This document shows, in pieces, positions 35,388 through 44,246 of a stretch of DNA of 64,000 nt. The first letter of the stretch is position 1. Each line of letters begins with the position of its first letter. This DNA comes from Lutimonas halocynthiae (lineage in GTDB: Bacteria > Bacteroidota > Bacteroidia > Flavobacteriales > Flavobacteriaceae), in contig NZ_JAUFQO010000001.1 in the NCBI RefSeq assembly GCF_030409835.1, positions 558,001 through 622,000 of the forward strand, given 5' to 3'. The notes under the pieces were generated by a model, which was not told where the DNA came from, did not search any database, and saw nothing but the letters and a program-made list of their open reading frames with translations. Made by a program: the position numbers and the translations under genes.

Positions 35388-35810
35388 ATGAAATCATTTC
35401 AAAAGGAAATCAGGTTAAAACCTTATTCTCGCGGATACCATTTAATTACGGATCAAATTTTGGAAAACTGCAGGGAAATACGAGAGATTAAAATAGGCTG
35501 GATTCAGGTATTTATAAAACATACCTCAGCGAGTTTGACCATAAATGAAAATGCTGACCCGTCTGTTCGCGTTGATTTTGAAAGCCATATTAATCAAATG
35601 GTACCTGAGAACGCTCCGTATTATGTGCATACCTATGAAGGTCCGGATGACATGCCGGCCCATATCAAATCATCGCTGATGGGCGCTTCAGTGCAAATAC
35701 CTATAACTAATGGCGAATTGAACATGGGTATCTGGCAAGGGATTTACCTATGTGAACACAGAAATCATGGTGGATCAAGAAAATTGGTGGTGACGATTTT
35801 AGGGAATTAA
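35388..35810 (+). CDS. yjbQ: YjbQ family (UPF0047) protein, 140 aa
   Basis: The full-length YjbQ pattern is present: FQKEIRLKPYSRGYHLITDQ, VFIKHTSASLTINENADPSV, DMPAHIKSSLMGASVQIPI and GIWQGIYLCEHRNHGGSRKL. Members have weak thiamine-phosphate synthase activity; the true role is unknown. The IS fragment begins 28 nt after its stop. Confidence 0.93.
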   Translation: MKSFQKEIRLKPYSRGYHLITDQILENCREIREIKIGWIQVFIKHTSASLTINENADPSVRVDFESHINQMVPENAPYYVHTYEGPDDMPAHIKSSLMGASVQIPITNGELNMGIWQGIYLCEHRNHGGSRKLVVTILGN

Positions 35811-35838
35811 TACAATTAATTATTGATTCAAGGTGTCA

Positions 35839-36309
35839 TTAAACAACCGAAATCCTTGCGTCAATGCGACCTTTTCCTGGAAGAATCTCAAGGTTTTTCA
35901 ATTTCAACTGGGCTTCAAAATCTTTTTCAAGACTATGAAGGGCTCCATGTTCGAGGAGCTCCTTTTTAAACCGGCTCAAGGTACTATGTCCAGGAACACT
36001 GTCTTCAATAGTAAGGCCGCAGAACCTGAGTGCCGAGATACTATCATAGACCATAGCTTCTGTTTGCGTGTCTGAAAGCTGGTACCATTCAGAAATCAAA
36101 TGCATTTTAAAAAGCAGTAATGGTGAATAGGCTTTGGCTCCCCTGTCTGTAAGTCCTTTAGTATATATTTTCTTAAGTTTTGAAGTAATAGGTTCCCAAT
36201 TGACATACTTATTTATATGAGAAAAAAATTCATTCTTTCTACTGTGTTTGTCCACAAATGGGGCTACAAAACTTCTTTGCGGATCATTGATGTTCTTATA
36301 ACTTTTCAC
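35839..36309 (-). pseudogene. IS5-family transposase, N-terminal fragment (156 aa)
   Basis: The residues match the DUF772 N-terminal domain of IS5/IS1182-type transposases: KIYTKGLTDRGAKAYSPLLL, FKMHLISEWYQLSDTQTEAM, DSISALRFCGL and VPGHSTLSRFKKELLEHG. The frame ends at GKGRIDARISVV, where the family would continue into DAT-type catalytic residues; the DDE domain (about 200 aa) is missing and yjbQ lies directly beyond. No clear terminal inverted repeats were found. It is a non-functional remnant. Confidence 0.85.
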
Positions 36310-36498
36310 TCTTCTAAGTTACGAACTAATGTCTTGGTTTGCAAGCTGGTGAACGCATAATCTTTAGAAATAATGGATTGATTCAAACAAATCTAAATAA
36401 AATGATTTAAAAGCATATAATTCAATTACCTAATGATAGTATAGAACACCTTTAGTCTAATTAATATTATTAAATTAGCGTCTATATATACCCAAATC

Positions 36499-36780
36499 AT
36501 GCGCAAAAAATATTTCTTAGAATCAATCTTATCCTTGAATAAGAGCAATCAAGATCCGCTTAATTTCCCTATCAGGTTAACCAACAAATTAGGTCACTTA
36601 AATAGCCTGGTTACGTTAGACGATTTTCCGCCCACGTCTCAGGATATTGCTGTTAAAAATGAATTAAGTGCTTTAATTGAATTAGAATTAGATAAATTTG
36701 ATAATCTGATAAGCAAAGAGATCAAAGGATTTAATGATTCTTTTAATGCTTTATCTTTAGATTATTTAATTTTGGAGTGA
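36499..36780 (+). pseudogene. Likely C-terminal remnant of a BNR/VPS10-type exported hydrolase, 93 aa
   Basis: NQDPLNFPIRLTNKLGHLNS and PPTSQDIAVKNELSALIELE, then LDKFDNLISKEIKGFNDSF, resemble the extreme C-terminus of large sortilin-like (BNR repeat) exported proteins, which ends with ...PLNYPIKLNNKLA ... PTxQ ... LDxxLxxFN. The 93-residue frame has no signal peptide and no repeats. It lies next to the IS fragment, which suggests deletion of the front of the gene. A short intact protein with the same domain is the alternative. Confidence 0.55.
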
Positions 36781-36793
36781 TTACGGTTATACA

Positions 36794-37822
36794 ATGAAAA
36801 GACTTAAATACTTATTTGTTTTTATTCTTCCATTAGGAGTGTATTTTTCCTTTAACAGGCATGGATTAAGCACTTTTGGCCCAGTATTTTTTGCCTTCAT
36901 TTTTATTCCATTGATTGAACTTTTTTTAAGACCGGATAAGCGTAATTTAGATCAGGATTCTTTGCAAAAAGAAAAGAACTCTAAGGTTTATGATTGGATT
37001 TTGTATCTGGCAGTACCGATTCAATTATTGATGCTAATATCGTTTTTGTTTGTTATTGAATTGACACCATTCATGTCAGTTAGTTTTATAGGGAAAGTTT
37101 TTTCCATGGGATTATTATGTGGTGTTCTTGGGATTAATATTGGACATGAACTAGGGCACCGTTCGTCAAGAATGGAGCAATTTTTAGGTGAGATATTGTT
37201 ATTAACCTCGCTGAATACGCATTTTCTTCCTTATCATAATGAAGGGCATCATCGCGAAGTGGCAACTCCGAGTGATGCGGCAACGGCTAAAAAAGACCAA
37301 TGGTTATATTCATTTTGGATTACTTCGCATTTTAAGAGCTATGTCAAGGCCTGGAAAATTGAAAATAATAGAATGAGACGTAATGGGAAGTCAATTTTTT
37401 CTTTGTCTAATAAAATGATAGTTTATAGCATAGCGAATGTAGCAGTGCTTAGTACCATCTATTTTCTCTTTGATCTGAAGGTTTTTTTAGCCTTTATTTT
37501 AGCCGCCGTCATAGGAATATTACTATTGGGAACAGTAGACTATATTGAACATTATGGTTTATTGAGAAAGTTAAATGCCTCAGGAAGATACGAAAGGGTC
37601 CAACACCGGCATTCTTGGAATTCAGATCACCAATTAGGCAGGCTAATGCTGTTTAATCTTTCAAGACACTCTGACCATCATTATAAAGCCAGTAAGAAAT
37701 ACCAGCTGCTGGAATCATTACCAGAAAGTCCTCAGATGCCAACAGGATACCCGGGAATGATGATGCTTGCCACGATACCTCCTTTGTTTTTTTGGATTAT
37801 GAATAAAAAAATTAAATCCTAG
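36794..37822 (+). CDS. alkB: Alkane 1-monooxygenase-like membrane di-iron hydroxylase, 342 aa
   Basis: The histidine boxes of the membrane fatty-acid desaturase/hydroxylase superfamily are HELGH, HNEGHH (with REVATPSDAATAKKDQWLYS) and HSDHH. The HSW region (RVQHRHSWNSDHQL) and VDYIEHYGLLR match AlkB. About six helices. It hydroxylates medium-chain alkanes with rubredoxin as electron donor; no rubredoxin gene is adjacent. The gene begins 13 nt after the 93-residue remnant. Confidence 0.92.
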   Translation: MKRLKYLFVFILPLGVYFSFNRHGLSTFGPVFFAFIFIPLIELFLRPDKRNLDQDSLQKEKNSKVYDWILYLAVPIQLLMLISFLFVIELTPFMSVSFIGKVFSMGLLCGVLGINIGHELGHRSSRMEQFLGEILLLTSLNTHFLPYHNEGHHREVATPSDAATAKKDQWLYSFWITSHFKSYVKAWKIENNRMRRNGKSIFSLSNKMIVYSIANVAVLSTIYFLFDLKVFLAFILAAVIGILLLGTVDYIEHYGLLRKLNASGRYERVQHRHSWNSDHQLGRLMLFNLSRHSDHHYKASKKYQLLESLPESPQMPTGYPGMMMLATIPPLFFWIMNKKIKS

Positions 37823-37848
37823 CAATCATACTTAATCCTAGCATAGTT

Positions 37849-40281
37849 TTATTCTTTTTGTCTGGGGTCTTCGTTAATAATTCTTCTCACAGGAGCAGGA
37901 GCTTGAATTCCATCTTCTTTGAGCGCTTTAAAAATTGCCAAGGCGATACTGCTATCAGTTTTTAACGTATCAGAAAAAGTTGTCCAATACATTAAGGCAA
38001 AATTAAGATTGCCATCAGGTCCATAACCATAGAAATAGGTTTTCGGAGCAGGTTCACGACTTGTATTAGGGTGTTCTAAGGCAATTTCATTGAATAATTC
38101 GATTACTCTTTCAGGGTCGGCATCAGGCGATGTTTTCATCGGAACTTTACTTCTTCTATTTCTGTTGGATAAAGTCCAGTTGATTACTTTTTTAGAAATC
38201 AAATCACCATTAGGAATGATGACCTCTGCACCTGAATAGGCTCTGATATTACTTGATCGAACCCCAATATTAGTCACAACTCCCATTTCCATATCAACCT
38301 CTATGGTATCTCCTAAATTGATGGGCCTTTCAAAGGCCAGGATTAATCCTGAAACAAAGTTAAGCACCACATTTTGCAATCCAAAACCAATACCAACTCC
38401 AAGGGCACCAAGAATAAATCCAAGTTTACTGAGGTCTACCCCAGCAGCAGAAAATCCGGCATATAAGCCTAAACCAATCACCACAATTCGCAATACCAAT
38501 GAGATAGCTGGAGCAACACCTCTAGGTAAAACATTGACCATCCATTCATCTTGAAATAAGGTTGCTGCTAATTTAGCAATAACCAAAGTCATAATGAAAA
38601 TTACGGCAAAGGCTAAAAGACCACCTAAAGAAATAGTCATTTCACCAACCCTCCATTCTATAGCTAAAATGTCATTATAGCCATTAATGAGATAATCATT
38701 TAGTTCAAAGGCGTTCAGCGTAAAAAACAACCAAAATAATAGACCAACAAAATTCAATAAAGGCCTTATTCTTTGATGAGTGGCCTTCACCATGGCGGTC
38801 AAGGTTTGGATATTTGTAGTACTTCTAAATTTAAAAATGAGTATAAAAATACTTGTGAATACTTTTATAGCGAGGTAAATGATAACACCAAAAGTGAGTG
38901 AAATAATAACTGCTTTTGTTATAAAGTTAGATAAGGCGACCATACCAATTACGTTGGCGATGATAGAAATAACTAGCAGGAACATATAAAAAACTGAAAT
39001 GATCTTAAAAGGACGAATGATTTGTGAAAAAGCATCTGGGTTTGCTTTGATTATTTTCCGTCCAAGGATTAAGGAAAGTATGATTATCAGCGCATCCAAG
39101 ATTAATAGGCCTCTTACCAAATGCGCTTTGATTCCGATAAAAGCTTCAAATGTATTGATCATGTACACGAGAAAAAGTAGCCACAAAAACCCACTGAATT
39201 TTTTAACAGTTACTTTTGGAAGCAATAAAACTGTACCGAATAAAACAATCATAATATGAAATTCGGCATAGGCAGGAACCATTGAATCATAAAAGAATGC
39301 CGAGATGAGAACACCTACTGACAAGGTTGTTAAAAACGGGTTTTTTAAAATGGTTTTAGCTTGTATTTCAATGGGATTTTTTAGCGACAGGATATTTTTT
39401 TTCCACTTTGCATTGGCTATGATAAGAAAAGCCATAAATAAAATTAGAAATACAATCTGAAATATAAAGGTCTTAATATTTAAATGAAAAAAATCTAAAA
39501 ATTGGGTTTTGTTTTCTTTTACGCCTTTGTAAATCAAAGAATAAGAAGAAATTGATTCAGTAGCAATACTATCCCCAATCATTAATTTTTCACCTTTTTG
39601 CCAAATTGGCTTACTGTCAAAAACAAAATAATCCTTTCTTCTTTGATTTTCTGCAAATTCAATATTTGAAATTTCCTCATCTATGATAAGCACTAGTTCG
39701 GTAATTTTTTTCTGTGTGATAAAAACACTATCTAATCTAAGATGGGCTATTGACATGATTTCCTCGAGAACGACAATGGCTTTATTAAAGCTGTCTTCCA
39801 TGTCTTTAGACTCGCTCCTGTTTGCTAATTCTGCTTTGGTAAGCTCCCAACGATTTATATCATAAAACACATCGTTAATGATTTTACTAATTTCTTCGGA
39901 CCTGTTTTTGATGACGCCTTGGTATTCACTTAAAACTGATTTATAATTAGTCCATTCGACTTTTCGTACTTTAAGATCTCGCAGCGTTACATCCTCTCTG
40001 TTTAAAAAAGCAGAGTCTACTAATTGGAGTATTTTCGGCCCGGCTACATCAACGATAGAATCTATTTCTAAGATTCTATTTTTTGCATCCAGCGCTGATT
40101 TAAGCTTAGATACTTGTTGGCCTAATTTTTCGGATTCTTCTGAGATATCTCCAATTGCAATAGCTTCACTAGAAACAGAAGTACTGTCAGTTTTAGTTTC
40201 TACGTCTTGGGCATAAAGACCAAAAGAAAGGAATAAAGAGAGAGACAGAAAGTAAAATATTCTAATGGATTGAGACTTCAT
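37849..40281 (-). CDS. MscS-family mechanosensitive channel, large, 810 aa
   Basis: A signal peptide (IFYFLSLSLFLSFGLYAQ) is followed by a periplasmic helical region (residues about 25-250), then about eleven hydrophobic segments. The pore helix and beta-domain are GFILGALGVGIGFGLQNVVL, NFVSGLILAFERPINLGDTI and VIIPNGDLISKKVINWT. The large size and the long N-terminal region recall MscK/YbdG-type channels. It relieves osmotic stress. ATG 40281 chosen, with the signal peptide; the longer frame starts at 40332. The C-terminal domain may bind ligand. Confidence 0.9.
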   Translation of the reverse strand: MKSQSIRIFYFLSLSLFLSFGLYAQDVETKTDSTSVSSEAIAIGDISEESEKLGQQVSKLKSALDAKNRILEIDSIVDVAGPKILQLVDSAFLNREDVTLRDLKVRKVEWTNYKSVLSEYQGVIKNRSEEISKIINDVFYDINRWELTKAELANRSESKDMEDSFNKAIVVLEEIMSIAHLRLDSVFITQKKITELVLIIDEEISNIEFAENQRRKDYFVFDSKPIWQKGEKLMIGDSIATESISSYSLIYKGVKENKTQFLDFFHLNIKTFIFQIVFLILFMAFLIIANAKWKKNILSLKNPIEIQAKTILKNPFLTTLSVGVLISAFFYDSMVPAYAEFHIMIVLFGTVLLLPKVTVKKFSGFLWLLFLVYMINTFEAFIGIKAHLVRGLLILDALIIILSLILGRKIIKANPDAFSQIIRPFKIISVFYMFLLVISIIANVIGMVALSNFITKAVIISLTFGVIIYLAIKVFTSIFILIFKFRSTTNIQTLTAMVKATHQRIRPLLNFVGLLFWLFFTLNAFELNDYLINGYNDILAIEWRVGEMTISLGGLLAFAVIFIMTLVIAKLAATLFQDEWMVNVLPRGVAPAISLVLRIVVIGLGLYAGFSAAGVDLSKLGFILGALGVGIGFGLQNVVLNFVSGLILAFERPINLGDTIEVDMEMGVVTNIGVRSSNIRAYSGAEVIIPNGDLISKKVINWTLSNRNRRSKVPMKTSPDADPERVIELFNEIALEHPNTSREPAPKTYFYGYGPDGNLNFALMYWTTFSDTLKTDSSIALAIFKALKEDGIQAPAPVRRIINEDPRQKE

Positions 40282-40421
40282 AAATAGCGTTTTGAAAGCA
40301 ACAAGATACTTATTTTTTCCATTCCGAATCATACACCTGAAACTTGAGTCATTAGAGGATCTTTTTAAAAAAGAACTTATCTTTATGAATTCATAATTTC
40401 ACTGATCAAAACACTACAAAT

Positions 40422-41399
40422 ATGTCTAAAAATGATGCGCGGCTAAGGGTTGGAATGGCTCAAATAGCACCAGTTTGGCTCGATAAACAGATGACGATAG
40501 CAAAAATCATTTTTCAAATCAATGAAGCGGCCGACAAAAAATGTGAGCTTCTTGTTTTTGGAGAAGGTCTATTGCCTGGTTACCCTTTTTGGCTGGGTTT
40601 GACTCATGCTACCGAGTTTGATTCTAAAATGCAGAAGGAGATGCATGCGCATTATGTTAGAAATGCCATTCAAATTGAAGCAGGTGAATTGCAAGACATA
40701 ACGAATCTCTGTCGTGACAGGAAAATATCAGTATATCTCGGATTGATTGAACGCCCGCTTAATAGAGGAGGGCATAGCTTGTATTGTTCGTTGGTATATA
40801 TTGATGCAAAAGGAGAAATTCAGTCAGTGCATCGAAAATTACAGCCTACCTATGATGAAAGACTCACTTGGTCTCCAGGAGATGGAAATGGTTTGCAAGT
40901 GCATCCACTAAAGAAATTTACTGTGGGAGGTTTGAATTGCTGGGAAAATTGGATGCCACTTCCTCGTACTGCGCTATACGGACTCGGTGAAGACCTTCAT
41001 ATTGCGGTTTGGCCTGGATCAGATCATAATACCCGTGATATCACGAGATTTATTGCGAGAGAATCAAGGTCATTTGTCATTTCAGTATCAAGTTTGATGA
41101 ATAGAAAGGATTTTCCAAATGACACACCTTATTTGGATAAGATTCTTCAGGATTGCCCTGATGTATTGGCCAATGGAGGATCTTGCATTGCCGGACCAGA
41201 TGGCGAATGGATTATTGAGCCACAAATTGGTAAGGAAGGTCTGATCATTCAGGATATTGATTTTAACCGCGTATTGGAAGAGCGTCAGAACTTTGACGTT
41301 GTTGGCCATTATTCAAGACCTGATGTAACGCGCTTGACAGTCAACAGAGAAAGACAAAGCATTTTAGATATAGAGGATAATACAAAACCAAAAGGATGA
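40422..41399 (+). CDS. Nitrilase / carbon-nitrogen hydrolase, 325 aa
   Basis: The catalytic triad is seen in order: Glu in LLVFGEGLLPGYPFW, Lys in HRKLQPTYDER and Cys in GLNCWENWMPL. The WSPGDGNGLQVH and VWPGSDHNTRD stretches are those of true nitrilases (cyanide/aliphatic nitrilase branch) rather than amidases. It converts nitriles to acids plus ammonia. Its stop overlaps the next gene's ATG by 4 bases (ATGA), so the two are translationally coupled. Confidence 0.92.
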   Translation: MSKNDARLRVGMAQIAPVWLDKQMTIAKIIFQINEAADKKCELLVFGEGLLPGYPFWLGLTHATEFDSKMQKEMHAHYVRNAIQIEAGELQDITNLCRDRKISVYLGLIERPLNRGGHSLYCSLVYIDAKGEIQSVHRKLQPTYDERLTWSPGDGNGLQVHPLKKFTVGGLNCWENWMPLPRTALYGLGEDLHIAVWPGSDHNTRDITRFIARESRSFVISVSSLMNRKDFPNDTPYLDKILQDCPDVLANGGSCIAGPDGEWIIEPQIGKEGLIIQDIDFNRVLEERQNFDVVGHYSRPDVTRLTVNRERQSILDIEDNTKPKG

Positions 41400-42094
41400 A
41401 AAAAATTGGATTAATAGGAGGAATGAGTTGGGAGTCAACACTTTTGTATTATAAACTGCTTAATGAAAAGGTGAAATCATTACGTGGCGGTTTTCATTCA
41501 GCAAATTGTGTAATTGAGTCGGTTGACTTTGCTGAAATAGCAGCGCTCCAAGCTAAAGATGATTGGAACGCTTTGGATGAATTAATGAAAACAAGGGCGC
41601 GGGCATTGGAATCTTCAGGCGCAGAAATGATATTGATCTGTGCCAATACGATGCATTTGAGTGTGCCTGCTATTGAACAAAGCAGTAAAGTTCCTGTGTT
41701 GCATATTGCCGATGTCACGGCGGCTGAAATCAAGAATAAAAAATTAAAAAAAGTGGCCTTGTTGGGAACAAAATTCACCATGGAAAGAGACTTTTTTAGA
41801 GACATTCTTGAAAAGAATGGGATTGCCGTATTAATACCTGACGAGGAGGGGAGAAATAAGGTTCATGATATTATTTACAAAGAACTGGTCAATGGGATTG
41901 TGACCGATGAATCAAAAAAGGCATATGTGTCAATAATCGAGAGTTTAATAACAGAAGGAGCAGAAGGGATTATTCTGGGTTGTACAGAGATTCCTTTATT
42001 GATCAAGCCAATGGATGTTGACATTCCTCTTTTTAATACAACAAAAATTCATGCCGAAAAGGCTGTGGAGATAGCACTGGAAGGTAGTTATTAG
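41396..42094 (+). CDS. Aspartate/glutamate racemase family protein, 232 aa
   Basis: The family has two catalytic Cys: MILICANTMHLS and IILGCTEIPLL. The N-terminus KKIGLIGGMSWESTLLYYKL is typical of aspartate racemases. It interconverts L- and D-acidic amino acids independent of PLP; the exact substrate is unknown. Coupling with the nitrilase suggests a shared nitrogen or amino-acid route. Confidence 0.9.
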   Translation: MKKIGLIGGMSWESTLLYYKLLNEKVKSLRGGFHSANCVIESVDFAEIAALQAKDDWNALDELMKTRARALESSGAEMILICANTMHLSVPAIEQSSKVPVLHIADVTAAEIKNKKLKKVALLGTKFTMERDFFRDILEKNGIAVLIPDEEGRNKVHDIIYKELVNGIVTDESKKAYVSIIESLITEGAEGIILGCTEIPLLIKPMDVDIPLFNTTKIHAEKAVEIALEGSY

Positions 42095-42098
42095 CTAA

Positions 42099-44225
42099 TT
42101 ATCTTTTCGAATGGAGTGACAGTTGAATCCTCTTTCTAATTTTATCAACTTCTAAAACCTTCACGATAACTTGTTGGTGAAGGTTTACAATGGCATTTAC
42201 ATCTTTTACGAACGTATCGGAAAGGTTTGAAACATGAATCAAACCATTTTCTTTGATTCCAATATCTACAAAGCAGCCAAAATTTGTAATATTATTGATA
42301 ATACCGGGGAGTAATTGCCCTTCTTTCAAGTCGTCAATACTTTTTAAATTTTGATCAAAACTAAAAATCTTGGCTTTTTCTCTTGGGTCAACACCTGGTT
42401 TTTCAAGTTCGTGAACAATATCTTTCAATGTAGGAAGACCGATCTGATCATTGCAATACTGTTGAAGGTCAATTTTTTCAAGTAGGGGCTTATTGCCCAC
42501 CAAATCGTTCAAATTTATTTTTTCATCCTTTGCCATTTTTGCAACAAGACTATAACTTTCAGGATGAACTGCAGAATCGTCTAATGGGTTTTTCGCATTT
42601 TTAATACGCATAAAACCCGCAGATTGTTCAAAGGCTTTCGCGCCAAGTCTTGCTACTTTCTTAATTTCTGCTCTTGACTTGAAAGGACCCTTTTCTTTTC
42701 TGTGATCTACAATGTTCTGAGCCAGTTTATCGCCAATCCCGGAAACATAACTCAATAGAGAAACACTGGCCGTATTGATGTTCACTCCAATAGTGTTTAC
42801 GCAACTTTCAACTACGGTATCCAGACTGTCTTTTAGTTTATGCTGGTCAACATCGTGCTGGTATTGACCTACTCCAATTGACTTGGGATCTATTTTTACC
42901 AGTTCTGCCAAAGGATCAGCTAGTCTTCTCCCAATAGAAACAGCACCTCTTACCGTTACGTCAAAATTAGGAAATTCATCACGGGCAATTTTCGAAGCAG
43001 AATAAATCGAGGCACCTGCCTCATTAACTATAAAGACCTCAATATCTTTATTAAAACGAATGTTTTTTACCAGTCTTTCTGTTTCCCTCGATGCAGTACC
43101 ATTTCCGATTGCAATGGCGTCTATTTTGTAGGCATCCACCAGGGAATTTAATTTTTTCATTGCGCCTTTTACATCATTTTTGGGAGCATGAGGATAAATG
43201 TTCTCATTGTGTTCTAATCGGCCCTGTGCACTGAGGCAAACAAGTTTACAGCCAGATCTAAACCCAGGGTCGAGCGCTAAAATTCTTTTTTCACCAAGTG
43301 GTGCTCCAAGTAAAAGTTGTCTTAGGTTTTTGGAAAAAACCTGTATAGCATTTTCATCCGCCTTTTCTTTAGCAGTTTGAAGAATTTCATTAGAAAGTGA
43401 AGGGAAGAGCAATCTTTTAAAGGCATCATCTATGGCAAGAGCAATTTGTTCGGTACATTCTGTCTGGCGTTCGATGATTCTCTGTTTGATTTCATTGAGA
43501 ACCTTTTCTTTGTCGATAAGTATTGCGATTCGGATAAAACCCTCTCGTTCTGCTCTTAAAATAGCCAATAGGCGATGGGACGGACAAGACTTAAGATCTT
43601 CCTCCCAATTAAAATAATCTGAAAATTTGATGGCCTTTTCCTGATCAGCTTTCGACTTTACAACTTTGGTCTGGATACGGGCGAATTTGTTCAAATGCCA
43701 TCTTACTCTATTTCTGACACTGCTTCTTTCACTTATCCATTCTGAAATGATGTGTCTGGCTCCTTCAAGTGCTGCTTCATGATCTATATCTGCTGAAGTA
43801 TATCTGGAAACAATCTGTGATAGTGAATCTGGTTTTTGGCTCATGATAATTTTAGCCAGGGGTTCTAAACCATTGTTTCTGGCCGTTTCAGCCTTTGTTT
43901 TTCTTTTTTTCTTAAAGGGCAGGTATAAGTCTTCTAAAGTATTGAGATCAATCGCGGCATTAATTTGAGAACTTAATTCAGGACTTAAAACCTCCTGCTC
44001 TTCAAGCGCTTTAAAGATTGTAGCTCTCCGTTTCTCTAGTTCTTCGAACAGTTTTTTGAATTCAACTATACGGCCTATCTCTACTTCATCAAGATTACCA
44101 GTTTTTTCTTTTCTGTACCTTGAAATAAATGGAATGGTACAATCTTCCTTCAGCAGGTCTATTGTATTTGAAATTCCCTTTTTGGGAAGTTGTGTTTTAG
44201 ACTCAACAAAAGCCAATAGATCCAT
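42099..44225 (-). CDS. tex: RNA-binding transcriptional accessory protein Tex, 708 aa
   Basis: The Tex architecture is complete: FISRYRKEKTGNLDEVEIGR near the N-terminus, the YqgF domain with ALDPGFRSGCKLV, the helix-hairpin-helix region (LLSYVSGIGDKLAQNIVDHR) and a C-terminal S1 domain (GIINNITNFGCFVDIG, HVSNLSD). It binds RNA in the cytosol and affects transcription and stress tolerance. It lies convergent with the racemase gene. Confidence 0.95.
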   Translation of the reverse strand: MDLLAFVESKTQLPKKGISNTIDLLKEDCTIPFISRYRKEKTGNLDEVEIGRIVEFKKLFEELEKRRATIFKALEEQEVLSPELSSQINAAIDLNTLEDLYLPFKKKRKTKAETARNNGLEPLAKIIMSQKPDSLSQIVSRYTSADIDHEAALEGARHIISEWISERSSVRNRVRWHLNKFARIQTKVVKSKADQEKAIKFSDYFNWEEDLKSCPSHRLLAILRAEREGFIRIAILIDKEKVLNEIKQRIIERQTECTEQIALAIDDAFKRLLFPSLSNEILQTAKEKADENAIQVFSKNLRQLLLGAPLGEKRILALDPGFRSGCKLVCLSAQGRLEHNENIYPHAPKNDVKGAMKKLNSLVDAYKIDAIAIGNGTASRETERLVKNIRFNKDIEVFIVNEAGASIYSASKIARDEFPNFDVTVRGAVSIGRRLADPLAELVKIDPKSIGVGQYQHDVDQHKLKDSLDTVVESCVNTIGVNINTASVSLLSYVSGIGDKLAQNIVDHRKEKGPFKSRAEIKKVARLGAKAFEQSAGFMRIKNAKNPLDDSAVHPESYSLVAKMAKDEKINLNDLVGNKPLLEKIDLQQYCNDQIGLPTLKDIVHELEKPGVDPREKAKIFSFDQNLKSIDDLKEGQLLPGIINNITNFGCFVDIGIKENGLIHVSNLSDTFVKDVNAIVNLHQQVIVKVLEVDKIRKRIQLSLHSKR

Positions 44226-44246
44226 AGAAGATTTTTAATTATTTGA

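Noticed and set aside
36499-36780. A complete novel 93-aa gene
   Set aside because: The residues resemble the tail of a larger family; treated as a probable remnant, though an intact short form is not excluded.
43198-43617. Small plus-strand ORFs within tex
   Set aside because: Reverse frames of a strongly conserved gene.
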